The notes under the pieces are model-generated. The model worked only from the letters and a program-made list of their open reading frames with translations, was not told the origin of the DNA and did not search any database. From contig NZ_BSPW01000010.1 of NCBI RefSeq assembly GCF_030161235.1, positions 79,813 to 143,812 of the forward strand: a stretch of 64,000 bases of DNA. The letters are read 5' to 3'. Positions 54,544-63,024 of the stretch are shown one piece after another (the first letter of the stretch is position 1; each line of letters begins with the position of its first letter). A program made the position numbers and the translations under genes. The stretch is from Vibrio zhanjiangensis (GTDB lineage: Bacteria > Pseudomonadota > Gammaproteobacteria > Enterobacterales > Vibrionaceae).

Positions 54544-55995
54544 TTATTGTATTGGTGGACCTTGTGAATATTTTTGAGCTTTGCTGACAATCGCTTTTAC
54601 CATGCCTTTGAATATAAATATATGGGCGGGCATCATAGAGAACCAGTATAAAAGGCCTCTAAACCCTTGAGGGTGCCACCATGCGGTGACTTTTAACTGG
54701 CGTGTATAGCCTAGATCTGTTACTGAAAACTCTAAGCGCCCCAATCCAGGGGCTTTCATGCCAAACAATAAAGAGAGAAATCGATTCTCCTCACATCGTA
54801 TGACCTTCCAAGAATCAATGTAGTCACCGACTTTAAGTTCGGGGCCAGATGGAGAGCGTCTTATCGGCCGGCCGCCGCCGAATAGAATGTCAATCCATTC
54901 TCTCGTTCGCCAAAGTAGATTGGCATAAAAATAGCCTTCCCGACGACTGCCAATTTTTTGGATGGTTTGCCAAAGAGCTTCGAGGCTAACCTGCGTTTCT
55001 ATGCTGGCACCTGTTTGCTTTGCATAGTATCCATAGCCTGGTTGCCAGCGTTTAAACGCTGTTGGGTCAAATCCCCAAACTTCACTGTCGACAAAATCAC
55101 TTTCTGCCGCAATAGCTCGGCGAACCATTTCCTCGTAACCAAGCAGTTCCTGTGGGTATTGGATATGAATGCCTTTCCAATCGGCAACAAAGTCATGCTT
55201 CAAACCTGAAAGCAATGCTGCGCCTATCGATGTTGGAACAGAGGTCACTATGCCAAGCCAATATGAGGCAAATTTGGGAGTCAGTAAATGGGTAGAAAAA
55301 ATTCGAATAGGTTTATTGATAACCTTGCTTATTGTTAGAAATTGGTCTTTGTAGGTGAGAATATCAGGTCCACCGACTTCAAATAGGCTGTTAGTCGTTG
55401 GACTTTCCTTCGCTAGTTCGATCAGATAATGATTTAGGTTTTCAAGCGCGATAGGGTTGGCTCTAGAATCAAGCCATTTAGGCGTTAACATCAACGGCAT
55501 GTTAAAGACAAAATCACGCATAATTTCAAATGCAGCAGAACCGGGCCCAATAATGACACCAGCTCTGAGTTCGGTTACAGGGCATCCTGCTTGGCGGATG
55601 ATGTCCCCTGTCATTAAACGAGCTTTGAGATGTTCAGAATTGCCAGTTTGAGGCTGAAGGGCACTGAGATAGATGACATGCTTGACACGACTTACGCTCA
55701 GTCCCGCCTGAACATTGCGAGCAAGAGAGAGCTCATAGTTGAGAAAGTCATGGCCATGTGCCATACCATGGACAAGAAAATAGATAATGTCGAACTGCGG
55801 AACAAGGCTTATAGTGGCTTGTTTATCAGAGAGATCGAGAAAGATTAAATCAAGATTTTTGTGCTTCTCAACTCGAGCCCTAAGATAATCAATTTGTCTT
55901 GCTGCTGCCGTGACATGGTAACCTCTAGCACATAACTCACTTAGCAATTGGGAACCGACGTAACCTGAAGCTCCCAATACCAGTACTTTTTCCAT
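54544..55995 (-). CDS. NAD(P)-binding atypical SDR with C-terminal DUF2867
   Basis: 483 residues from MEKVLVLGASGYVG. The Rossmann glycine motif is GASGYVGS near 8-15, with the NmrA-like atypical SDR domain to about 290, including RAGVIIGPGSAAFE. The rest, from about 310 (GYGYYAKQTG) to the end with KVGDYIDSWKVI and YWFSMMPAHIFIFKGMV, is DUF2867. This domain pair is common in bacteria; the substrate is unknown. The frame opens four codons earlier at 56007; 55995 fits the family. Confidence 0.88.
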   Translation of the reverse strand: MEKVLVLGASGYVGSQLLSELCARGYHVTAAARQIDYLRARVEKHKNLDLIFLDLSDKQATISLVPQFDIIYFLVHGMAHGHDFLNYELSLARNVQAGLSVSRVKHVIYLSALQPQTGNSEHLKARLMTGDIIRQAGCPVTELRAGVIIGPGSAAFEIMRDFVFNMPLMLTPKWLDSRANPIALENLNHYLIELAKESPTTNSLFEVGGPDILTYKDQFLTISKVINKPIRIFSTHLLTPKFASYWLGIVTSVPTSIGAALLSGLKHDFVADWKGIHIQYPQELLGYEEMVRRAIAAESDFVDSEVWGFDPTAFKRWQPGYGYYAKQTGASIETQVSLEALWQTIQKIGSRREGYFYANLLWRTREWIDILFGGGRPIRRSPSGPELKVGDYIDSWKVIRCEENRFLSLLFGMKAPGLGRLEFSVTDLGYTRQLKVTAWWHPQGFRGLLYWFSMMPAHIFIFKGMVKAIVSKAQKYSQGPPIQ

Positions 55996-56333
55996 TGTAT
56001 ACCCCATAAAGGAAGGTCTTAGTGTTGGATTTTATTAAACGTTAACCAGTGACGGTCGGAAATACTTGATAAAAGACACTCAAGTAGAATCTATATTTAT
56101 TCTCTTCCATGACAGTAGCATACTCATTTAAGCTCATCAGTATGTGGAATGTACTTAAGCATTATATTGATTAAATTATTATATTTTTGGTGAAGTTAGG
56201 GGTTACTCCAAAGTAATATTGATAGGTTAATGAAAATTAGAGTATATCTTGTGAACCAGAATCCAAAATACTTTCTCAACACGATATTTTAGTGTAGATT
56301 CACAGTCCAATTTTGAAAATTGTGAGATTGTCG
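55996..56333. other. Divergent intergenic region
   Basis: AT-rich spacer between the SDR gene and the ABC exporter. It should contain both promoters. No RNA gene, repeat or conserved site was recognised. Confidence 0.5.
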
Positions 56334-57005
56334 ATGTTGCAACTGACAGACCTTTGTAAAGGTTACGTGGATGGTGGAGAGTTTCACCCCGTCCTACAAG
56401 GTGCTGAGTTGTCATTAAAGCAAGGTGAGCAAGTTGCTTTGATGGGAGAGAGTGGTTCTGGGAAGAGCACATTGCTTAACTTGATAGCTGGTCTAGATAC
56501 TGTCGATTCAGGTGAGATTTTATTTCCCAACTTTTCAATGCATCAAATTGGCGAGAACCAACGAACGGCATACAGAAGAAACAATATTGGTCTCATCTTT
56601 CAACAGTTCAACTTAATTCCTACCTTAAATATTGCTGATAATATCCGTTTTTGCCGGCAATTGAAGGGGTTATCCGATGATGTGGCATTGTGGCGACAAA
56701 TCCTTTCTTCATTGGACCTTATGCCACTTTTAGGGAGATACCCAGAGGAATCCTCCGGCGGTCAACAGCAGCGCGCTGCCATTGCACGTGCCCTGTATAT
56801 GGAGCCTAAGCTATTGCTAGCAGATGAACCTACTGGAAGCTTGGATGAGCGAAATTCAGAAGCGGTGATGCGTTTGCTGACGAGCCTGACTCGACAATTG
56901 GACTGTACATTACTGCTTGTCACTCATAGTGAGCGGGTGGCTTCTCATATGGAGGGGAGGCTGCGTCTCCAAGGAGGGCTGCTTCATGTTGTGGCCGGTA
57001 GTTAA
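56334..57005 (+). CDS. ABC transporter ATPase, LolD/MacB-type
   Basis: 223 residues from [16 protein letters not shown]. Walker [10 protein letters not shown] near 38-46, Q-loop FQQFNLIP, signature [15 protein letters not shown], Walker [14 protein letters not shown]-loop VTHS. The signature and EPTGSLD type belong to the MacB/LolD (type VII) family, which moves lipoproteins or small molecules mechanically rather than through a channel. It overlaps the permease gene by 20 bases. Confidence 0.93.
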   Translation: MLQLTDLCKGYVDGGEFHPVLQGAELSLKQGEQVALMGESGSGKSTLLNLIAGLDTVDSGEILFPNFSMHQIGENQRTAYRRNNIGLIFQQFNLIPTLNIADNIRFCRQLKGLSDDVALWRQILSSLDLMPLLGRYPEESSGGQQQRAAIARALYMEPKLLLADEPTGSLDERNSEAVMRLLTSLTRQLDCTLLLVTHSERVASHMEGRLRLQGGLLHVVAGS

Positions 57006-59190
57006 AGCACTGCTGGGCCATTACAGACGCTACCCTTTTCAAATCCTTCTTGTCTGGCTCGGTCTTACCCTAGGTGTGTCTCTTCTTGTTGGTGTCACTT
57101 CGATTAATGATCATGCAAAGAAAAGCTATCAAGATGGCGAGAAACTGTTCTCTAGTCCTCTCCCATATCGAATCCGTCCAAAGCATATCACTAGTAAAAT
57201 ACCACAGGGTTTTTATGTTCAGCTTCGTCGTGATGGGTTCAATCAATGTGCCCCTTTTGAACGGCTAAAGTTGAATCTTAGTGATAGTTCAGATTTGATA
57301 TTGATTGGCCAAGGCTCGGGTATTTCTCTAATAGCCTGCGGAGAAATGCCGGAAGAGAAGTTTACCCGCCTGAAAAATCATTTACCTAATGGACTGAGTA
57401 TAGCGAGAAATTCTCGTGCTGAGTTGGAGTCGTTGACGCAAGCATTTCACATGAATTTGAGCGCTATGGGAATGCTAGCATTTCTTGTTGGCTTGTTTAT
57501 TTTTTATCAGGCGATGTCTCTATCTCTCACCCAAAGACAGCCTCTTGTTGGAGTTATGCGGCAGACAGGAGTGTCTGGGGGACAATTGGCATTGGCACTC
57601 TGCATAGAGTTGTTAATCTTGATTTTGGTCAGCTGGTTATGTGGTAATTTTTTTGGGTTACTACTGGCAAATCAGCTAATACCAGCAGTATCAGAAAGTT
57701 TGCGTGACTTGTATGATGCAAATGTTGGGCTTATGGTCTCATGGAACTGGCCATCGGCTTTTTATAGCTTACTTATGGCAATATTAGGGGCTTTTCTCAC
57801 ATGCGCATGGCCGATAGTTCGTTTACTTCGATCCCAACCAATTCGTCTTACTGCTAGGTTATCACTAGTGCGATTTGCTGGTACCGAGTTCACGCTACAA
57901 GCCGCTTTAGCATGTGTATTGTGTGTTATTGCCATTGCTATTTACCAAGCTCCTCAGACCCAAGGTTCGGGACTCATAATTATTGCACTCATGTTGGTGA
58001 GTGTGGCTTTGTTTACCCCATATTTGATATGGAAACTTTTTGATAGCCTATCGTATGTACTTAAGTGGCCAAAAGTGCGCTGGTTTTTCGCTGACGCAGC
58101 AGCAAGTATGAGTTATCGAGGTGTCGCTACAATGGCATTTATGCTTGCAATGGCTGCCAATATGGGCGTTGAAACTATGGTTGGGAGTTTTCGTGAGACG
58201 ACGGATAAATGGTTGAGCCAGCGTTTGGCCGCTGACCTTTACATCTATCCAAATAGTAGTTCTGCGACTCGAATGAGCGGTTGGTTATCGGAGCAACCTG
58301 AAGTTGAATCGGTTTGGTGGCGATGGGAACAACAAATTGAGTCAAAAGATGATACTGTCCAAGTTGTGAGCACTGGTTATTCAGATGGAGAGTGGGATTC
58401 ACTGACGGTAAAAATAGGTATTCCCAACTATTGGTACCATTTGCATCATTCCAAAGGTGTAATGATAAGTGAATCAATGGCGATTAAGCGTGGCATTCGT
58501 CCAGGCGATTACATAGACTTATCCGGCCAACTCGGGAAAAGGTGGCTGGTAGTTGGTGTTTATTACGATTATGGTAATCCCTACAATCAGGTGATGCTAT
58601 CTCATCCTAATTGGTTAAAGGCGTTTAAAGATAGCGGTTCTGTGACTTTGGGCGTTATGCTTAAAGAAGGAATTGCGTCTACGGGACTGAAAAAACGTTT
58701 GGGCTCTATTTTTCGCGTTGGAGCAGAGCGAATTTATGACAATAGCCATATTCACACTAAAGCGATGAAAGTGTTTGATAGAACTTTTTCTATTGCAGAT
58801 ACACTTGGCAATATCACTTTAGTCATTGCTGTTTGTGGTATTTTTTTCGCTAGCCTCGCAGGAGAGGTTTCTCGTCAGCGACATGTTGCATTGCTGAGGT
58901 GTTTGGGAATAACGGGAAAAGAGTTGGTATTCATGGGAAGCATACAGCTATTTGTGTTCGGAGCTATTTCAGTGTTGATCGCCTTCCCATTAGGCCTGGT
59001 GTTAGCCAATTTAATCGTCGATATTGTCATGAAGCCGTCACTTGGTTGGACACTTAATCTTCAATTTATGTCAGGAGAGTATTTTCAAACTAGTATCATG
59101 GCGATGTCTTCACTTATGTTGGCAGGTGCTCTGCCTATAATGAGAATGGTCAGACGAACACCAATGAAGTTTGTGCGGAATTCTCTGTGA
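56986..59190 (+). CDS. ABC transporter permease with two FtsX domains
   Basis: 734 residues from [16 protein letters not shown], chosen because AAGGAGG precedes it and because the ATPase gene still reads through. An N-terminal helix, a periplasmic domain, an FtsX block near 160-290, further helices, a second large periplasmic domain (about 410-600) and a final FtsX block (about 615-730, including SRQRHVALLRCLGIT) are visible. This is the duplicated architecture of large permeases near LolCDE-like or YbbP-type exporters. The cargo is unknown; YbbAP-like lipid or lipoprotein handling is one possibility. Confidence 0.88.
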   Translation: MLWPVVKALLGHYRRYPFQILLVWLGLTLGVSLLVGVTSINDHAKKSYQDGEKLFSSPLPYRIRPKHITSKIPQGFYVQLRRDGFNQCAPFERLKLNLSDSSDLILIGQGSGISLIACGEMPEEKFTRLKNHLPNGLSIARNSRAELESLTQAFHMNLSAMGMLAFLVGLFIFYQAMSLSLTQRQPLVGVMRQTGVSGGQLALALCIELLILILVSWLCGNFFGLLLANQLIPAVSESLRDLYDANVGLMVSWNWPSAFYSLLMAILGAFLTCAWPIVRLLRSQPIRLTARLSLVRFAGTEFTLQAALACVLCVIAIAIYQAPQTQGSGLIIIALMLVSVALFTPYLIWKLFDSLSYVLKWPKVRWFFADAAASMSYRGVATMAFMLAMAANMGVETMVGSFRETTDKWLSQRLAADLYIYPNSSSATRMSGWLSEQPEVESVWWRWEQQIESKDDTVQVVSTGYSDGEWDSLTVKIGIPNYWYHLHHSKGVMISESMAIKRGIRPGDYIDLSGQLGKRWLVVGVYYDYGNPYNQVMLSHPNWLKAFKDSGSVTLGVMLKEGIASTGLKKRLGSIFRVGAERIYDNSHIHTKAMKVFDRTFSIADTLGNITLVIAVCGIFFASLAGEVSRQRHVALLRCLGITGKELVFMGSIQLFVFGAISVLIAFPLGLVLANLIVDIVMKPSLGWTLNLQFMSGEYFQTSIMAMSSLMLAGALPIMRMVRRTPMKFVRNSL

Positions 59191-59499
59191 TGTCTAATGG
59201 GAAACGAAAACCCATAATATGAAACCTAAATGTTGAGAAGTTCAACGTAACTCTGACTACAAAAGCAATCAATAATGAGGTTTAGCTGCCTTTCGTTAAG
59301 CTTTTGGTTTTATGTTGTCGGTGGGATATTGAATCACGGTGATCATCTTGTGTGTCAAGATCTCATCATCGTTGATTCTATAGGCGATTTTCGAGATTTA
59401 TCTATAATTAAGACAAGAATATACGTGGTGTCATTGTTGTTTTCCTCGAAAATTCCGAAGTGTTCTATCCGAACAAGCGATTTTTCCTTAAGGAAATCT
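59191..59499. other. Intergenic region before the nhaA leader
   Basis: About 0.31 kb without a supported gene. It ends in the palindrome TTTCCTTAAGGAAA (59484-59497), which contains the ribosome binding site of the small leader ORF. A longer ORF in the same frame (from 59275) is not convincing upstream of 59500. Confidence 0.45.
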
Positions 59500-59568
59500 A
59501 TGCGTAAACTCAGATCTATTGGCTATTCAATGTTTATCAACATAATAATTAAAGGGACAATATCATGA
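59500..59568 (+). CDS. Candidate leader peptide coupled to nhaA
   Basis: 22-codon ORF beginning [18 protein letters not shown] stands seven bases before its ATG, a better site than that of many genes here. Its TGA overlaps the nhaA ATG (ATGA). The arrangement suggests translational coupling or leader-peptide control of the antiporter. It is short, and no relative is known to me. Confidence 0.45.
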   Translation: MRKLRSIGYSMFINIIIKGTIS

Positions 59569-60731
59569 ATGATATTATTCGCCACTTTTTCAAAATGGAG
59601 TCAGCGGGAGGAATTCTACTCGTTATTGCGGCTGCAATTGCAATGGTTATTGCCAATTCATCATTCTATGACCTGTACCAAACGGTATTGCACTCTTATG
59701 TATTGGGCATGTCTGTTTCACATTGGGTTAATGATGGACTCATGGCGATATTCTTCTTCCTCATCGGTTTAGAAGTAAAACGAGAGTTGTTAGAAGGTGC
59801 TCTCAAATCCCGAGAAACGGCTATCTTCCCTGCAATTGCCGCTGTTGGTGGTATGCTGGCTCCTGCACTTGTTTATGTTGCATTTAACTACAGTGATGAA
59901 GGGGCTATTCGAGGCTGGGCGATTCCTGCCGCAACAGACATTGCTTTCGCACTAGGTATCATGGCTCTGCTTGGTAATCGTGTGCCAGTAAGTTTAAAAG
60001 TGTTTTTGTTAGCACTGGCTATTATTGATGACTTAGGTGTGGTGGTTATCATTGCTTTTTTCTATACAGGGGAGCTGTCGACCATTGCGTTAGGAGTGGG
60101 TTTTGCAATGACGGCTGTACTATTTGTCCTAAATACACGGAAAGTGACTAAGCTTACGCCATACATGATAGTGGGCGCGATACTGTGGTTTGCAGTGCTG
60201 AAATCTGGTGTGCATGCGACTTTGGCTGGAGTAGTGATTGGTTTTGCGATCCCTCTACATGGAAAGAAAGACGAACCATCTCCGTTGAAGAGGATGGAGC
60301 ATGGGCTGCACCCATATGTTGCTTTCGGTATTTTGCCTATTTTTGCTTTTGCAAATGCGGGTATTTCACTTGCTGGCGTTTCTATGGATGGCTTAACTTC
60401 CATGCTTCCGTTAGGAATTGCACTTGGGCTACTCATTGGTAAACCCCTTGGTATATACAGCTTTAGTTGGATTGCTGTTAAAGCAGGGATTGCAAAATTG
60501 CCAGAAGGGATTAATTTTGTACATATTTTTGCGGTGTCTGTGTTGTGTGGCATTGGTTTCACTATGTCAATATTTATTTCCTCTCTCGCTTTTGGGGAAG
60601 CGAATCCAGAGTATGACACCTATGCAAGGCTAGGTATTTTAATGGGCTCAACGACGGCCGCTATCATTGGTTACATTCTTTTGAGCGTGTCATTACCCAA
60701 GAAGGCAGAGCTAGCAGATCGACGAGCATAG
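59565..60731 (+). CDS. nhaA: Na+/H+ antiporter NhaA
   Basis: 388-residue inner-membrane antiporter exchanging sodium for protons; it supports growth in salt and at high pH. Twelve helices; the ion-binding Asp pair is D155/D156 in [10 protein letters not shown] and the helix-IV Asp is D125 in [10 protein letters not shown], equal to D163/D164 and D133 in E. coli. AAAGGGA precedes the ATG, which also overlaps the small leader ORF. NhaR is not nearby. A strong terminator follows. Confidence 0.97.
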   Translation: MNDIIRHFFKMESAGGILLVIAAAIAMVIANSSFYDLYQTVLHSYVLGMSVSHWVNDGLMAIFFFLIGLEVKRELLEGALKSRETAIFPAIAAVGGMLAPALVYVAFNYSDEGAIRGWAIPAATDIAFALGIMALLGNRVPVSLKVFLLALAIIDDLGVVVIIAFFYTGELSTIALGVGFAMTAVLFVLNTRKVTKLTPYMIVGAILWFAVLKSGVHATLAGVVIGFAIPLHGKKDEPSPLKRMEHGLHPYVAFGILPIFAFANAGISLAGVSMDGLTSMLPLGIALGLLIGKPLGIYSFSWIAVKAGIAKLPEGINFVHIFAVSVLCGIGFTMSIFISSLAFGEANPEYDTYARLGILMGSTTAAIIGYILLSVSLPKKAELADRRA

Positions 60732-60740
60732 CCAATAAAC

Positions 60741-60774
60741 AAAGAACGCTCCCGAATGAGGGAGCGTTCTTTTT
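60741..60774. terminator. Terminator after nhaA, bidirectional
   Basis: AAAGAACGCTCCC and GGGAGCGTTCTTT form a perfect 13-bp stem around GAATGA, with T tracts both ways between convergent genes. Confidence 0.9.
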
Positions 60775-60785
60775 AGACAGGGAGA

Positions 60786-61403
60786 CTATTTTTCTATAAC
60801 ACTAAATATGTTCCACTCTTCAACAACTCTTTCATTGAGTCCAACAACGGTTGCAGTAACTCTTCGATTTGTGGCATGAGCGACTTCGTCGTCACCTTCG
60901 TCCTCTAAACGACTTTCTCCAAAGCCTATTATAGACACACGCTCTGGTGCTATTCCAAAATACAACAATTCGTCCTGTACGGCGTTCGCTCTCTGCTCGG
61001 ATAGTCTGAAGTTATAACTCTCAGGGCCTACTTTACTCGTGTGTCCTTGAATCTGAATGGATGCAGATTTGTATTTCTCCAAGAAATCGGCCATGGTTTG
61101 AATTTGATCTGAGAAAGCTGGATTAATTTCATAAGAATCATGAGCAAACAGAACTCTTAGAGCTAATTCTTCCTGCTCCTGAATCAAATTGGCGCATCCG
61201 TCGTTAGAAATTTCCGCTCCTTTAGGTGTATCAGGGCATAAATCTCTCGCATTAATAACTCCATCACGGTCATCATCAAGTAAATCGGCAACTTGGGTCG
61301 CTACAGGTGTTTCTATATAGTCGTACTCATCCTCGCTGGCCCATAGTGTGGCAGAAATTGCAAAGCTAATGGCGGTGATTGTACCTAAGATTCCATTCGT
61401 CAT
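60786..61403 (-). CDS. OmpA-family outer-membrane protein with calcium-type repeat
   Basis: 205 residues from MTNGILGTITA. Signal peptide about 1-22 (ends LWASED). One thrombospondin type 3-like unit, DDDRDGVINARDLCPDTPKG, is followed by an OmpA peptidoglycan-binding domain with IQIQGHTSKVGP, NFRLSEQRANAV, and the final NRRVTATV. It starts two bases after the TolC-like stop, in one operon, and probably anchors the adhesin exporter to the cell wall, as in the Bap/Lap loci where an OmpA protein accompanies the T1SS. That assignment is inference. Confidence 0.9.
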   Translation of the reverse strand: MTNGILGTITAISFAISATLWASEDEYDYIETPVATQVADLLDDDRDGVINARDLCPDTPKGAEISNDGCANLIQEQEELALRVLFAHDSYEINPAFSDQIQTMADFLEKYKSASIQIQGHTSKVGPESYNFRLSEQRANAVQDELLYFGIAPERVSIIGFGESRLEDEGDDEVAHATNRRVTATVVGLNERVVEEWNIFSVIEK

Positions 61404-61405
61404 TA

Positions 61406-62719
61406 TCAATACTCCACTTGCTGTGCCCACTCGGAGGGAACGTCCACTAATAAAGCATCCAACAAATTACCGGTCGCATTCATTACTCGATATTTGGCGT
61501 ATTGCTCTGCGTAATGAGCATCTAAATAATCTTTTCTTGCTTCAAATAATTCATTTTCTGTATTGAGCAGGTCAAGTAAGGTGCGTTGACCGATTTGATA
61601 TTGCTTTTTATATGCAATGACGGTTTCCGATGCTGAGTCGACATGATCCGCAAGAAAGTTCTTTTGTTGAAGAGTAAGATCAAGCGCACTCCATGAAAGC
61701 CTCAAACTCTCTTCCACTTGACGATACGCATCATTGCGTAAGTCTTTTGCTTTGTTAAGCTGGTAGGCAGATTGTTCAGCAATATCTTTATCGGAGCCAC
61801 CGTTGTAAAGATTGTAACTTAGTCTGAGCATTGCCAGTGACTCATCACTACTCCCTATATTGCCACCTGCATCTTCTCTCCATGTTTGACTGGCTTCAAC
61901 TGAAATTGTTGGATAGTAGGAGCCTTTAGATTGTTTGTATTGATAGCGAGCAGATTCAACATCAGCTTGAGATATCCTAATAACAGGGTGCTTATCAAAT
62001 GCTGTTTGTAGAGCATCCTCAAGTGATAACGGCAATCTAGACTCATCGGCTCGAGGATAAATCAACCCCAAAGGACGTTGTCCAACCAGACGTCGGAACT
62101 GAGTATGGGTATCTACTAAGTTATTTTGCGCGGCAAGCAAATTACCATGAGCTTTAGCAATACGAGCTTCTACTTGGGTGACATCTGCTGTCGAACCAAT
62201 ACCAGAATCTGCCCGTTTTTTGATATCTCGGTATATTTCTTTATGCACGGCTAAGTTGCTCTCTGAAAGTGCCAGAACTTCGTTCGATTTAACGGCATCC
62301 AGATAAACTTGTGTTACCTGTAGGGCGAGGTCAGAGGCATCTGCCCATAGTTGCAACCTTGATGATTCGGCTTGCGCAGCGGTTCTATCCATATCGTTTA
62401 ACGTTGCGTTCCCATCCCAAAGTAACTGTGTTAGTACGATAGAAGCTTCTTTCCTAGTTAGATCACTATCGGAACGTCCCGTGGATGCCGCTGGACTGAT
62501 ATTTTCTCGGCCAATTCCAGCGTCTAAGTCAATATTGGGTAAGTAAGCTCCTTTGGACGCATCTGCTATCTTCAGCTCGCTTTTATACTGATTAAACACA
62601 CTCTTTAACTCAGGGCTTGTTGCAAGAGTGATAGATACCGCTTGTTCAAGCGTTTGGCCATTAATAGTTAAACTGACTAAAGCAACGCTGCTGGCTAGAA
62701 TCGTTCTCGTTAGGCTCAA
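61406..62719 (-). CDS. TolC-family outer-membrane channel of a type I secretion system
   Basis: 437 residues, signal peptide about 1-22 (ends INGQT). Two repeats of the TolC fold are visible: PELKSVFNQYKSELKIADAS near 35-55 with AYLPNIDLDAGIG, and KHPVIRISQADVESARYQYK near 245-265 with GSYYPTISVEAS, plus GQRTLLDLLNTENELFEAR near 380. It resembles LapE/AggA-type adhesin exporters. It is divergent from the adhesin gene. The inner ABC and membrane-fusion partners are not in this window. Confidence 0.92.
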   Translation of the reverse strand: MSLTRTILASSVALVSLTINGQTLEQAVSITLATSPELKSVFNQYKSELKIADASKGAYLPNIDLDAGIGRENISPAASTGRSDSDLTRKEASIVLTQLLWDGNATLNDMDRTAAQAESSRLQLWADASDLALQVTQVYLDAVKSNEVLALSESNLAVHKEIYRDIKKRADSGIGSTADVTQVEARIAKAHGNLLAAQNNLVDTHTQFRRLVGQRPLGLIYPRADESRLPLSLEDALQTAFDKHPVIRISQADVESARYQYKQSKGSYYPTISVEASQTWREDAGGNIGSSDESLAMLRLSYNLYNGGSDKDIAEQSAYQLNKAKDLRNDAYRQVEESLRLSWSALDLTLQQKNFLADHVDSASETVIAYKKQYQIGQRTLLDLLNTENELFEARKDYLDAHYAEQYAKYRVMNATGNLLDALLVDVPSEWAQQVEY

Positions 62720-62887
62720 GGTGCCTCCTTTTCTCTACTTCCTTAACTCAAACCGAGGAAAACTTCGTGACCAATAAAATGGAATCACACCGATTATGAG
62801 TACACTGCATCGAAATTCTAGTACAACTAATTGAATATTTGAGTTCTTTTTATCAAAAATGAAGGTTGCGTTAACGAAAAACTTTCG

Positions 62888-62907
62888 TATGGACTTTTTT
62901 GTCCATA
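62888..62907. promoter_or_regulatory. Inverted repeat in the adhesin/T1SS divergent promoter region
   Basis: TATGGAC and GTCCATA are perfect 7-bp arms separated by TTTTTT, about 120 bp before the adhesin start and 170 bp before the TolC-like start. It could be a shared operator. No binding protein is assigned. Confidence 0.35.
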
Positions 62908-63024
62908 TGTTGGCGAAGAGATGTGGATACAACTACAGTTTATACTATGTACAAGTGCGCGTATTGAAAAGTTCTGTACCTTAAAGCTGGCGATACTTTT
63001 GTGCTTTTAGTTGGGGAAACGAGT

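Noticed and set aside
59275..59499. Longer version of the nhaA leader ORF
   Set aside because: The upstream part has no good ribosome binding site and poor composition; only the last 22 codons have a convincing start signal.
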